This document shows positions 32,435 to 45,190 of a DNA stretch of 64,000 nucleotides, one piece after another; the first letter of the stretch is position 1, and every line of letters starts with the position of its first letter. Both the position numbers and the translations under genes were made by a program. The notes under the pieces were generated by a model, which saw only the letters and a list, made by a program, of their open reading frames with translations, did no database searches and was not told the DNA's origin. The DNA lies in contig NC_083609.1 of the NCBI RefSeq assembly GCF_029168945.1, forward strand, positions 25,826,001 to 25,890,000, read 5' to 3'. The stretch comes from Cannabis sativa (lineage: Eukaryota > Streptophyta > Magnoliopsida > Rosales > Cannabaceae).

Positions 32435-35049
32435 ATCTGAAGAAGTTAAGCAAGCTCTTTTCCAAATGCACCCGACAAAGCCCCAGGGCCTGATGGAATG
32501 GGACCTGGATTTTACAAACAACACTGGGACATTGTTGGCCGTGATATTGTGCAACTTGTCACTGATTTTTTTGATATCGAAAGCTTACCACCTGGTCTAA
32601 ACGACACACATCTTGCTTTGATTCTGAAAAAGAAGCACTTCTCTACAATGGGTGATTTGCGTCCCATTGCTCTCTATAATGTTGCTTATAAAATTCTCTC
32701 AAAGGTTCTTGCTAATAGAATGAGAGGATTGATTGATCATGTTATCTCACCTACTTAAAGTGTTGTTATTGCCGATAGGCTTATCTTCGATAATATTATG
32801 GTTGCTTTTGAAATAATGCACTATCTCAAACGGAAGACTAAGGGGAAGAAGGGGTTCATGGCTATGAAGCTCGACATGAGCAAGGCTTATCATCGGGACG
32901 AGCGGTTATGCATCGTATGGGGTTTGCTGGTAAGTGAATTAATCTTATTATGAAATGTGTTACCTCTGTACGATATTCCATTATAAACAATGGTCATATT
33001 ATGGGGTCGATTATCCCATCACGATGAATCCGTCAAGGTGATCAATTATCAACTTATCTGTTTATCATTTGTGCTGAAGGCTTCTCTTCTCTGATCAGAA
33101 AGTTTGAAGATGACCATTATTCGTGGCTGCCGTGTGGCTAATGGGGCTCCTTCTATTACACACATGTTTTTTGCTGATGACAGTTATCTCTTTTTCCTAT
33201 CAACTACAAGCACGACTGTCAGTGTAAAAAAAATGCTCCACTCCTTCGAAATTGCCTCTGGGCAAAAGGTGAATGCTACAAAGTCTTCCATATTTTTTAG
33301 TCCCAATACCGAAGCAACCCAACGACATTAAATTTGTACAATTCTTGGCATGCCTAAAGCTACTGATGGCTCTCTTTATCTGGGTTTGCCGAACATAAGT
33401 AGGTTTCTTTCCCGTGTTGGTAAGAAATCCTTCTAAAAACTGTTCTTCAGTCCCTACCAACTTATGCGATGAGTGTTTTTCTTATCCCTCTTGAAACTTG
33501 TCAAGAAATAGAGAAGATTATGGCTAATTTCTGGTGAAAAAACATCGAGTGCCAAGGGGCATGACATTATATGGATGTCTTGGGATCGCATGGCTACACA
33601 CAAAAATTCAGGTGGTATGGGATTTCGTCACCCTTGTGACTTTAATCTTGCAATGTTGGCTAAACAAGGATGGCACTTGTTATGCTCTCCGTCCTCTTTT
33701 GCAAGCCGTTTATATAAGGCCAAGTACTACCCTCAGACTGATTTTCTTAATGTGGAGCTAGGCAATAATCCTAGCTTCGTATGGTGAAGTATTTGAAGTG
33801 CCCAAAATCTTGTCAAACTTGCTGTTAGAAGAAAAATCGGTACAGGGAAGCTGACCAACATCTTGAAGCATCCATGGCTTCCTGACCCCATAAACCCGTA
33901 TGTCACTTCTTCTGAGCTTGGTCTTTCTAATCAAATGGTCAGCTCCCTATTTGAAACTCATTGTAAAGCCTGAGATACCTCTCTTGTCAATGATATGTTT
34001 AACAAACGTGATGCTGAGCTGATTATTGGCATCCATTTAAGCTCATCTACAGCCGAAGACTGTTGGTCTTGGACTATTGAAAGATCTGGCGAGTTTTCTG
34101 TTAGAAGTGCTTATGATATGCTGTAGAACCAAAAACATGGGCGGCATGGTGCAAACAATTCAGGGTTCTGGTATAAGCTATGACATCTTAAAATACTACA
34201 TAAGGTGAAGAATTTCATGTGGAGAGTCGTGACAAACACTCTGCCTACTTGCCTCCAACTCATTTCTAAACATATTGATATATCTCCTATGTTCCCTGTT
34301 TGCCATCTCTGTGCAGAATCTGCCTCCCACATATTTTTGAGCTGCACTCTTGCAACTGGCTGCTAGGACAAAGCCAAGTTGTTTGCTCCTTTCGACTCCA
34401 CCACAACTATTGGCCATTGGCTTGACCATACATTCAACAATTATGATGAAGATGTCTCTTGTCGTGTTATCATGGTTTGTTGGGCTTTATGGAAGGCACG
34501 AAACACACTGGTTTGGAACAACAAAGTCTCTTCTCCAATACATCTCACATCAGTATGGACCACACTTAATCATTGGGGCAAAGCTCAAGATAAAAATTGT
34601 TTATTATCTTTGTCTCTCCAACAAAAAGATAATAAAATTGAGCGATGGACCAAACCCGATTCAAACACGGTCAAGATCAATGTCGATGGAGCCTTTTTTG
34701 AGAAAGAGAATTCATATGGATTCGGTGTAGTTGCTCGTGACTCAGCTGGGCATCTTATTGATTTAATTGCCAAATACTAAGGCAATTTTTATGCGGCTGA
34801 AGTTATTGAGGCTCTTGGTGTTGAGGCATTAAGTTGGCTAAAAGGCAAAGGTTGGAGTAAGGTAGAAGTGGAGACTGACAGCATGGTTATGATTCAAGCA
34901 ATCTTTAGTAAACAGCAAATGACTTCTGTTTTTGGATTGATTATCAATGATTGTAAATTTTTATTGTCATCTCTACATAATGTTAGTCTTCGTTTCATTA
35001 GACAATCAGCTAATCGAGTCGTTCACTTTGTGGCTAGGCGATCTCGATT
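32435..35049 (+). pseudogene. LINE (non-LTR retrotransposon) relic with RT and RNase H
   Basis: A plus-strand L1-type element without its 5' part: no ORF1 or endonuclease is visible. The translation GPGFYKQHWDIVG...DLRPIALYNVAYKILSKVLANR (32498-32758) is the RT fingers/palm of plant LINEs. FFADDSYLFF near 33160 is the catalytic YADD-like motif. GGMGFRHPCDFNLAMLAKQGW (33611-33675) is the conserved post-RT region. INVDGAFFEKENSYGFGVVA near 34678-34740 opens an RNase H domain. Many stops break the frame. No poly-A tail or flanking duplication is seen. Confidence 0.82.
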
Positions 35050-35801
35050 TTTCACTAAGCTAGGACTTAATTGTGAAGAAAAGAGATTTTAGGATTTATT
35101 TATTAATTAAGAGACTTTATTGAGTTTAATTAATAATATATATTAAATGGCAATTTTATTTGATAATTATTTTAATTATTAAATAAATAGTTTTGACATT
35201 TAAGTGGTTGAATTGAAAAATATGGCATTTGTGAAAGAATAGGATAAATAGTTGAAAAATGGCAAAATTGCAAGTGGTGGGCCCACATCCTATGACCAGC
35301 CACTTATGCTCTTTTTTACCATTTATTTATCAATTTTTTAATGTCAAATAATTTAAACATAAACCTAGAAGGATTCTTATAGATAGATAGTGATGGATTC
35401 AAAACTGATAGTTGATACAGCTTTTATTTTTCACTAGCCTTCAGTCAAATTTGAGCCTTCTCTTTCTCTCTCTATTTTTGAATCCTTCTCTCTTTCTCTC
35501 TTCAAAATTCGAACCCCTTATAGTGATAGAGTACATACCCACACATAGCAAGTTGGTACTCAATCATAGTGTGTAAGACTATGAAGAATCCAATCAACTG
35601 AAGGAGTGTCGAGCTCAGATCTTGATAATACTCTGCGACAGAAAAGAACAAGGATTAGAGATCTGAGTGGAAGGAGTCATTTAATTGCGCTGCAACCAAT
35701 GTAAGGTTTCTTGAACTTTATATGTGTTTAAATTCCATTGTTTTAGAAATTCATGTTTAGGATGTTAAACAACATACATAGTAGTAAATCTAGATCATGG
35801 T
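35050..35801 (+). mobile_element. 3' LTR of the level 1 element, part B
   Basis: LTR homology resumes at TTTTCACTAAGCTAGGAC and continues to AGTAAATCTAGATCATGG. Compared with the LTR at 8970, about 60 bp were lost where the LINE sits. The LTR terminus TTCCAACA is missing, cut off by the next LTR. Confidence 0.7.
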
Positions 35802-37107
35802 TGTTGACCGAGGTTTTCGGCAACCAATATAATAATAATAATTAAGAAAGCTATAAGGAATTAATGAGAGAGATTTTTACGTGGTTGGGGCATTAATGAG
35901 CCTTAGTCCACGAGTCTGTGTATTTATGATAGTATTTATTACAGAGAATGTTCTTGGTGGATTTTTCCTCTTCTAGTTCTTATGAAACCCAGAATTCTCG
36001 AACCCCGCCTTAATGAGTTTGGGGGGTATTTATAGTGTTTTTGTGGGGTGATCCCTAGAATTGAGGTACATGTCTTTCTGTAATCCTTAGGCTCTGTAGG
36101 GATTTTATGGACGTAGTCCTTTATCCTTTTTGACTGATGTGATTCCTCACAAAGTAGCTGTCACTAGGCTCATTAATCATAGCATAGTAGCTGCAGAGAG
36201 GGGGTTACGCCGTCAGACTTTAAGACATATGGCAGTTTCAATACGCCTTCTCCCATGCGGCATTAAATGTGAGATGACTGTTCAGATAGGATCTGACACT
36301 TCCCGGAGATGCTTTGTCGTAGCTTTGCTCTCCGAGAGTATGTGAGACTGACATGCCTTCTCCGGGAGGCATGTCTAAGGCTGATCCTTGTGGTTAAAGA
36401 GACTTAGCTGAATTATTTAAACGTTAAACCCTTTCAGTCTACGTGTCACCATCCGGTTGGTCCACGTATTTTGGCAAAATCAGGGGCAACAATGGTAAAA
36501 TAATCCCCAACAAGGGGTCCCTAGCCTTGTACCCAGGTTGACTTCAAGAACTCCGGGATAGAAGTTCAGGCTTCGTTAACTCATTTATAACTCGCTGTCT
36601 TTCAGTATTTTGCACCATGAAGACATAGAGCACTGAAATCCAAGTCTTGGGAAACTGAAATTACATGAGCCTGACTCTAAAAATTAACGATCAACCTCAA
36701 AAGTTAATTTTTGCCGTTAGATCATCATCTACTGGTTAAAAATAGCCAACTTGTATTTTTTTCATTATTTTATTCCTATTTTCAAGGACCTCCTTCACCT
36801 ATAAAAGGAGAGTTCTCCTAGTTCATTTTTCATATTCTGAAAAGTAGTCATAAGGTCAGAGCATCTCTCTCTAATTCTCTTTCTATAAATTAGAGCTGAA
36901 ACACTTAGCCATTATTCTGTAATACCATCTCGTGAGAATAAAAACTCGAAGTAGACGTAGCTCTACTACTATCGCAATACAGGGAGTGAATTACTATTAA
37001 TTGCTGTATCGTATCTCACTTTATTTATACTTAGCAAATATTTCATTCTCGTCAATCTAGTGAGTAGGTATGACTTAAAAATCTCTGTCTAAATTTTTGA
37101 GTCAACA
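35802..37107 (+). mobile_element. LTR (solo or truncated element), TGTTGACC family
   Basis: About 1.3 kb from TGTTGACCGAGGTTTTCGG to GAGTCAACA, with matching TGTTGAC/GTCAACA ends. It contains a leader-like region with AAACTCGAAGTAGACG near 36945. A reversed partial copy lies at 50558-51430. Flanking pentamers (ATGGT and AAACT) differ, so no target duplication is preserved. The open frame at 36130-36345 is chance. Confidence 0.65.
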
Positions 37108-38500
37108 AAACTTCATACTCCCGAGCGACATAAACCATTGTGTTAGGCATTAAAAACACACTGATAACAAAAAGTACAAATTAAGTTACAAAATCCATAT
37201 CAATCTTTCCATTACACTTTAACTTCTCCTCTAGCGTACTTATTAGTATCAAATCTCTTTTAACATTGTAAAATTTTGAATCCATTAGGTGTTCTCCATC
37301 GTCATGAACTCCAATAATATACGAAAATAATTCACTATTCAATTCAAATAAACTTCCATACAATTTCAAACAACTACTACATTCATCGAAATTTTCAACT
37401 AATGAATTTTCAACCAACCACTCAAACATTTTCTTAAACTTAATAAACCCCCAAAACCAATCGTATTAACTAAATTACTAGTGAAATGGCTAATCACAGA
37501 AACTACCCTACTTGGTGAGCATCGAGTTGATATCACAAATGTTTCTCCACTATTAGATCACATCCTGGTGTCATTCTTTAACTATAAAAATAATTATAAT
37601 AAGCTAAACTAAAAATGATTGCTAATTTAGGGCTTATACCTTATTTGGCAGATGATTCTTCTAATAGACAAAATAAAAAATCTTACAAATCTTCAATATC
37701 CTTACATGCCATACTATTTTTCTCATAACCATTGAAGAAGAAAACCTATAAATCTTCCGTCCCCATTGAAAAAGAAAACACGAGTACATTACCAATTCAT
37801 TTTTTATTAGAAAAAATAATTTTTCAAAAAAAATTAAGTAAAAGTATAACCTATAGTCATTTGGTATCTGGTTGTCACTAAAACTCTTACCTTGATGATA
37901 TATTATTTAATCACAGCCTTTTAATAGTTATAAAGTACAAATTAATTTAATTCAATAAATATTATTGAGACAAAGTATCTTATTTTAAAAAGCAACCAAG
38001 AGACTAAATAATTTGTTATATATATTAATTATTTACATTTTACAAATATTTATACTTTGTAGATTGAATTGAATTGTGCGAATTAAATTAAATATTTTAT
38101 GAATATTTTTAGAAAAAATTACATTGAATCGTGTAAATTAAATTGAATTAACTGCAAATTAAAATTAGAGTATGCCATTGATTAGGCTAAACGAGTATAA
38201 ATTTCTGGTATATATATATATATTCTGTGTTTTTTTTAATTGTGTCTACTGTATTTTTTTTCTTTGATCAATTATTTTCAATTTTGATTATTTTTCTTAT
38301 TTGTTGAATTGTCTATTTTTGAGTTTTTATTATTATTTATTTATTTATTATCTTTGGGTTGGTGTTGTGTGTTTGCAACATTATTAAATGTAATTTAGTT
38401 TAACGAGGCTTATAAATAAAATATTAAAAAAGAAAAAATATTTATATAATAGATATAGTGAAAACTTCAGTTGTTAATATTTTGGATGTGACGCCTTTTC
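37108..38500. other. AT-rich intergenic spacer
   Basis: No clear transposon ends or gene. It contains a short minus-strand open frame (37429-37181), a TA microsatellite near 38208-38223 and scattered A/T runs. Confidence 0.5.
37181..37429 (-). CDS. Hypothetical 82-residue open frame (unrecognised, possibly an exon relic)
   Basis: Reads MFEWLVENSLVENFDECSSC and ends near KCNGKIDMDFVT. Its amino-acid composition is more protein-like than that of its neighbours, acidic with several leucines, but I recognise no family. No splice context, promoter or neighbouring exon could be fixed. It may be a leftover exon or chance. Confidence 0.15.
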   Translation of the reverse strand: MFEWLVENSLVENFDECSSCLKLYGSLFELNSELFSYIIGVHDDGEHLMDSKFYNVKRDLILISTLEEKLKCNGKIDMDFVT

Positions 38501-39970
38501 AGGTAGCCGACACGCCATTACCTGGTTTCTAACACCCCCCATTACCCTGCACATGCAACCAGTTCCCTTCAATTTCTTTTTTTTTTTAAGAAAAATAAAA
38601 TTATTTTCTCTCTTCCAATATTCCTATCCAGTTTCTGAGAGAATTTTTCATTTTTTTTTTTTTTAATTTCAACCCCAAATTACCATTGGATTTGGAGTTG
38701 CCCTTATTATCATTTATTTAGTTTACATTTTATTTTCTGTACCTTCTGAGTGTGATAGAGAAAGACCCACAAAGTGGGTCAGCTTTTTTTTTTATCCTAA
38801 ATGAAAAACATAAAAATATGTGTGATTTTATAGAGGAAGCGCATGTGTAAATGTGTGTTTGGGAATCAGACACTGACAGCTCTTTAAATTTTAATAATAA
38901 AATAAGCTGTTTGGCTTTGCCAATCAATCAATTATTCCTTTCTCTCTACCTTTTCTTTCTTTCTTCCTACATTTTGTTTTTGGCTGGAAGTTTTCAGCAC
39001 CATTACCATTTCCTTTACCATTATCATTTACATTTTCCCCCTAATTTCAGTGCAAAAAAAGAAGAGTCTAAACTCATTTTCCTTACTAATCACTTGTACA
39101 CACCCTTGAAAAAGTTGTCTTTTTGTTTTTTTGTTTTCCCCCATTTTCCTGTTTTGTTTTTTGGTATTATCCTTAACCCAAAATTCATTATTGTATTCTT
39201 CTTGCGTCTTGCCATAAGAGTAAAACCCAATTAATACCATCCAACCAAGTTCCCAAATATTGTAATTGTATGATACTCCCATTTTGGGTTTATTTTATTT
39301 TATTTTTTTCAAAGAAATGGCTCTTATTTCTTAGTGTTGTCACTATTTTATTATTTATAAAAAATTAATATTTACTTAATTTGACAAAGCTTCTAACTTT
39401 CTTAAGTTTCCTGTATTTGTTTTCAGTGATAGGTCGGTGAGTCACTGAGTTGAGTTTTTCTTTGTAACTGTTATCTTCTTTCTTTTTCGAAGCTGTACTA
39501 CTCCGCCATTAATATACTATAATGAATATTCATCGAACAACCCTCCTCCTTGAGTTGTCAACATTTTGTATTTTTTGGGATTAAATCTCAACCGGGTTGG
39601 CCTCAAAATCTTTTATTTTTCTGTCTTTGCAGACAAAAATTGTGGAAAGAAAATAATATCCATTATTATTACCAAAAACAAGCTCACCTCCAAATCTGAT
39701 TCTTTGTACAAAACAAATGCATGACCTTTATCTTTTGTTTCGTACTATTCAATCCTTTTCTGGTAAGAAATTTCTTCTGGTTTTCAAGTCCATCACTGTT
39801 TTTTCACTGAAATAAGAAGAGAGAAAGAAGTGAAAATAAAGCCCTCTCGTTCATAACTTTTAGCTGCTCTTTTTTCAAGATTCTCGTGATTCTTTGAGAG
39901 GTTTTCCCATCTGGGTTTTGTTTGTATTCTTCGGTAGAAGTTGACTGATGCCTATTGAAGCTCTTCAAAA
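38501..39970 (+). promoter_or_regulatory. Upstream region of the DUF936 gene
   Basis: Pyrimidine-rich spacer ahead of the coding start, with long CT and T runs (38580-38670, 38935-38965). AAATAAAGCCCTCTCG at about 39835 lies in the likely 5' UTR. GGTAAGAAAT near 39761 could be the donor of a 5'-UTR intron. No defining TATA box could be chosen. Confidence 0.35.
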
Positions 39971-42900
39971 ATGGCGAATCTCGTCCCGGGGGTCCTTCTC
40001 AAGCTTCTTCAGCATATGAACACTGACGTCAAAGTCGCCGGTGAGCACAGGTCTTCTCTTTTACAAGTCGTTAGCATCGTCCCGGCTCTAGCCGGAGGCG
40101 AGCTCTTCGCGAACCAAGGTTTTTACCTCAAGGTCTCCGACTCTTCTCACGCCACTTACGTTTCTCTCCCCGACGAACATGAAGATCTCATTCTCAGCGA
40201 TAAAATCCAATTGGGTCAGTTTATCCATGTTGAACGGCTCGAATCGGCTTCCCCGGTTCCGATTCTCCACGGCGTTAGGCCCGTTCCGGGTCGCCACCCC
40301 TGCGTGGGAACCCCGGAAGACATTGTGGCGACTCACACGCTTGGATTTCTCAACGGAGGTAACAATTCGTCTTCAACTTCGGGTTTGAAAACGACAGAGA
40401 GAGCTAAATCGGATTCGAAACTGAGATCGAATGGTGGCGGGAAGGAGGAACAGTCGGAGAAGAAAACGGCTTCATCGCTCGGTCGGTCAAAGCCGAGCCA
40501 GCAGCAGTCGAAGCTGTCGATCAATGTGGATGTAAAGGAGCCATTAGGGAGGATGAAGTCATTGAATTCGCGGCCGATTCCGTCTTCACCGACTAGTGTT
40601 TATTCGCTGCCGACTTCTTTCGAGAAATTTGCTAGTGGGATCAAGCAACACCAGACAAAAGTTAAGGTCACAGCGAAGGTGGTGGAGAAAGGGAGCGTGG
40701 TTCGGTCGGCGAGTCCCGCTGCAAGGAAGGCTGCCACAGGAAATCCAATTAGAAATTGGGTTCAGGGATTTGAAATGGGGGCCAAGGCTCTGAGGAAGAG
40801 CTGGGAAGGAAATATGGAGATCAAGGGTAGAGAGAGCTCCAAATTAAGAGGTGCCAAGCTTGATCTCAAGTCTGACCTTCGTATTTCTGTAAGTTGTTCC
40901 AATTCTTTAATCACAACATGAAAGCATTTGTATTGATTGTGCTTCAAGTTTGATGAGGTTTAATTTTGTTGATTTTGCTCTTTTCCGGGATATGGATTCT
41001 GGTTTTTTTTTTTTATTGAATGAACCAGAATGTTTGAAAAACAAAACTTGTGCCTTTGGTTGCGTTAATGCTGGTTTTGTTTATGGTTATTTACTCACTG
41101 CTAGTCAAATTAGTACGTTTATTATCATCTAAATTAGTTTGTAATTGCCAGACTCCTAGGAAGGGTACATCAAGTGAGAGGTTGCCGTCTAAGGAAGATA
41201 ATAAGACCCATACACCTGTAAAGTCCTCCAAAGAGGAGAACAAGGTTCAGATGCCTACCAAGAAAGTTACTGCAAATGGAACTTTGGATGATCAGAGTAG
41301 GTCTGATAAGCATAGAATTTCTGCTGGAAGAAAATCCACAGGTGATTTACCTAATAATGGTATCCCTGGAAACTTGGTCAAGGTGCCTGTAAATAATAGA
41401 AAACTGACAGAAGGAAGTGTTTCATGGGCTTCACTCCCATCATCACTTGCAAAGCTTGGCAAGGTAATATATTCTACATTTTCTTGAATCATGATGTTTT
41501 TCTTGGCTTTACTTGTGGAAATATTGTCATCTGTGACCTTCATTTCATTGAAAAAGAAACTACTTCAAATTCCATTTGTGTTTTTGCTGAAATAGAATAT
41601 AAAAAATTATGAAGGATGGCGTTTGGTTGGAGGTAATGAAATGGAATGGAATGGAAAGGAAACAATTTTCATTCCATTCCTTTGTTTGGTTGCATTTTAA
41701 AGTATTGGAATGGCATTCCAATAGAATGCTCTTTCCACCATTTTGGTGGAATGGCTATTCCATTTTAAAAATGAAGGAATGACTATTCCAATGTAACAAG
41801 AAAAAAAAAACTAATTATTTTTTTATCATTTATTTTATGCATTTTAAATTTTATTCCATTCCATTCCTATTCCCATTCCCATTCCTATTCCTATATTTTC
41901 ATTCCTCCCAACCAAACGCCTAATTTCAGAGAATCAACTTGCTTCTTCGGGCACAGAATTGCATTATATACCATGATTTGAGCAGATAGTTTTGTTAATT
42001 TGTTCTTTTTCTGAGAAGTTTTGTGTCTCTAATGTTCATTACATAGATTTATCTATAAATTCTAATTGTCGTGACTTGTGAGATTATGAGATTACTTGTC
42101 AACTTGAATTATCAATGAAATACGCCATATGCAGACTGCCTACCAATTGCTTATAGTTTTTCTTCTCTTTTATAAGCTTAGCTAAGGAGATTACATTTTT
42201 CATTTACCGTGTTTGGAATCTGTGGAGTTGAGATGCCCGTATTGATTGGTTTCTGGCAGTTTAGAAGTTTGCTTTTGTATTCTATCGTTATGTAATCTTG
42301 TCTCTTATTCCATGACTACACTTGTGCTCTTACAGGAAGTTATGAAGCAAAGGGATGCTGCACAGACAGCAGCAGTAGAGGCTATGCAAGAAGCTTCTGC
42401 TGCAGAGAGCCTACTTCGATGCCTGAGGTATAACTAAATCTGAATGATAATAAGATGGGCCATATCCCTGTTATGTTATGTTATGTTATGCTATTTTTAT
42501 TTTTATTTTTCCTCTAAGAACTAGAAAATGATATATTGACTTGAAGTTTGGTTTGTTTTGATTCTCAAACTTGAAATTAATAGTCTACATGTTAGGTTAT
42601 TTGTCTGACTATAGAATTGTTAGTTTATGCTTATCTAGGTTGTTGACACCTTACTGTTCTTGGTGGTGAGTAAGTTTTCTGACACTAGAAATGATTAAAG
42701 TTTGATAATTCTAGTCTAACTGTCTACATCAAATAGAGTTTGTAACACTCATGAAACCCCTTATGCCCGTATACTTGTTTGTCAAGTAAAGTTGTACCTC
42801 TATTTAATAATATAAGTATAAGGAGTCTGGATGCCACATACGGCTTAGTTCTTTTGAGAGCTTTCAATATAGAGTAAGCCATGCCTACAATTTTACTTGA

Positions 42901-45190
42901 CATACAATTTCTGTTCTGGTCTAATTATTTGCCTTATTGTCCAATATATCATGTATGAACATGCTAGTTTTTATTCGAATTTTCTTAGGTATATATCTCC
43001 CTTGCTGTTAAGTCTCTTACCCACCTGAAAATCACAATGTCGTTTATTCCGTAGAGATTTCTTAAAGTTTAATTTATAATTTATCAATTCCTTTTTTGCC
43101 ACAGAATGTTCTCCTGTGTGATATGCAATATTATCCTTTTTTCCCCAACTGGGAGTCATTACACATTAGTGATTGATTAGATGGTGGTGACTTCACTGGA
43201 TCTTCCTATCATGGAGGCAAAACACCTAGTATAGGATTGGGAAATTTCGAAACCTCTATGGGTTGATATTTTGCTTTTTGCTGATGGTTTCTTATCAGGG
43301 ATTTGATGGTTTTAAAGGGATTGTTTGAACATTACTGTAATTTTTGCTTGAGCCTTGAAGATTGTAGCAGTTTAACCATAGTTTTCCTGAATTATAATCA
43401 ATATCGATGTTCCTTGCTTTATGAGACCTTGGTGATCTGTAGCTTGACTTTCTAATTGAATTTCTTAGTTATCAAAACCTGAGCTACTTAGACTATGCAT
43501 ATTGTGATCAGAAATTTTAGGGCACATTTATAGAGGGGTTGTAGTGTAACTGAAGCATGAGAAATGGTCACTTTATACTAGTTATTAGAGCATAAAAGTC
43601 ACATATCTGTTCGGGACTTTGCATTGCCAGGGCCAAACAATCAACACTAATCAGTGGCCACGTTTGGAAATTATAAGATTGTGTAGTTAGATGGTGCATT
43701 TTTTGTTTGACGGTGTTTTGAAAAGAACAGCTGAACTAGACAGATGTCTATAGAAAAAGTTATAGAAGTTTACTTGCATGGAAGACTCCTTTTTTCTTTT
43801 CATATTAAGACATAGCTATGCTTTAAAATTGTGCTTTGTTCAAGCTAGAAACCGTAATCGTGATTTCCGTCATTATCATAAGTTGATCAATGCTTTCTTT
43901 TATCCTCAAGTCTCTATAAACACCCTAAAAAAACTTCATTATTGTGCTGGAGCAGAGAGAACAAAAATTTACAAGTGTTGACTTTGAATTGAGGAAGTGT
44001 AAGTGTATGTTTTATGTTAGCTTGTTAACAATGGAAGACATGTTTTGGATAGTGGTCAAGTGACCTTGTTTCATGTTTTCCTGCTGTAGTAAATAGGGAT
44101 CAGCTTAAACTGGTTTGACAGTTCAAGGATACCTTAGTCAAGTCCTAGGAGTTAGATTTTTCTGTAGTTTCCGTTACAGGTTTATAGAGAAAAAGGATAT
44201 TTTGTGTCTTGAAAATTAACAGAGAAGAGGGGTAAAAGAAACAATAACTAATCTTTGGACCAAGCTTTTGCTTGCCATGTGAGTTCTGACATTTGTTTTT
44301 TCGGTTACTGCAGCATATACTCTGAGTTGATTAGCTCAGCTAAGGAAGATAACCCACAACCAGCAGTGGAGCAGTTTCTGACTCTCCATTCTAGTTTGAG
44401 CAATGCACGGTCAATTGTTGATTCATTGTCTAAAACCATACAAGCTGCTGGTGTATCCCCAGATACTGAAGAAAGCCCTTCAGAAGAAGCACAAAAGGTC
44501 ACATCAGAAAAACGAAAACTAGCAGCCTATTGGGTGCAAGCCGCGTTAGTTACGAATCTGTCTTCCTTTGCTGTGTTCACTAAAGATCCTGCATCATTGT
44601 CTATACCATCTACAGCTTCTCAAAACCAAAAGGCTTCCTTTGGAAATCAACCTATGTTAGTTCTTGAAAATTCAACCAAGAATGCCTTAACAAAATCCCA
44701 GAGTAAAGTTCGTCCCATGCTTGGATCAAAGCTTAGTGCACCTGGAACCCCTCGCCGAGCAGGAGATGGATCGGCGGTCACTCAAAAGCTGCAAAGCCAA
44801 CCAAGCCAACCACCTGAATGGGTAAAAGGAAATGGCTTTAACGAGGCTGTTGACATGGCCGACAAGCTGCGATTGCAGTCCCAGGATTGGTTTTTGGGGT
44901 TTGTGGAGAGGTTCTTGGATGCTGATGTGGATTCATCAGCTTTGTCGGATAATGGCCAAATTGCAGGGATGTTGACTCAACTGAAGAGTGTGAATGACTG
45001 GTTAGACGACATCAGTCTTAATAAGGATGAAGAAGAAAACCCCCATGTTTCTGTAGAAACCATTGACAGGCTGAGGAAGAAGATATACGAGTATCTTCTC
45101 ACACATGTTGAGTCTGCTGCTGCTGCACTTGGTGGTGGATCCCAATCGTCCCCGAGGATCCGGACGACAGAAATAAAAGTGAGAAAATAA
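39971..45190 (+). CDS. DUF936 family protein (four coding exons, 732 residues)
   Basis: Plant-specific DUF936 protein. Some family members (the CORD group) organise cortical microtubules, but this protein's role is inferred only by family. The exons I can splice are 39971-40888, 41152-41463, 42336-42427 and 44314-45190. All have GT donors and AG acceptors and join in frame (2,199 bp including the stop). Exon 1 holds the conserved N-terminal domain: [40 protein letters not shown], and [20 protein letters not shown]. The middle is a long basic/serine-rich, probably disordered linker. Exon 3 is short ([20 protein letters not shown]) and continues as [14 protein letters not shown] in exon 4. The C-terminal part has a second helical domain ([16 protein letters not shown]). 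Intron 2 carries a MITE, and intron 3 is 1.9 kb. The gene faces the PPR gene. Confidence 0.9.
41618..41920. mobile_element. MITE in intron 2 of the DUF936 gene
   Basis: A 303-bp element with terminal inverted repeats GGCGTTTGGTTGG...CCAACCAAACGCC extending into GGAGGTAATGAA/TTCATTCCTCC. The interior is rich in GGAATGGAAT and its complement, so the whole can fold back. No target duplication is preserved (GAT on the left, TAA on the right), so the superfamily is uncertain; the ends resemble the Harbinger-like end at 63019. Confidence 0.75.

Noticed and set aside
36130..36345. 71-residue frame inside the LTR at 35802-37107
   Set aside because: Lies wholly in LTR sequence with no homologous motif; the reversed copy does not keep it.
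38851..39282. Overlapping frames on both strands upstream of the DUF936 gene
   Set aside because: Pyrimidine-rich low-complexity sequence; two opposing frames on the same bases and no family signal.
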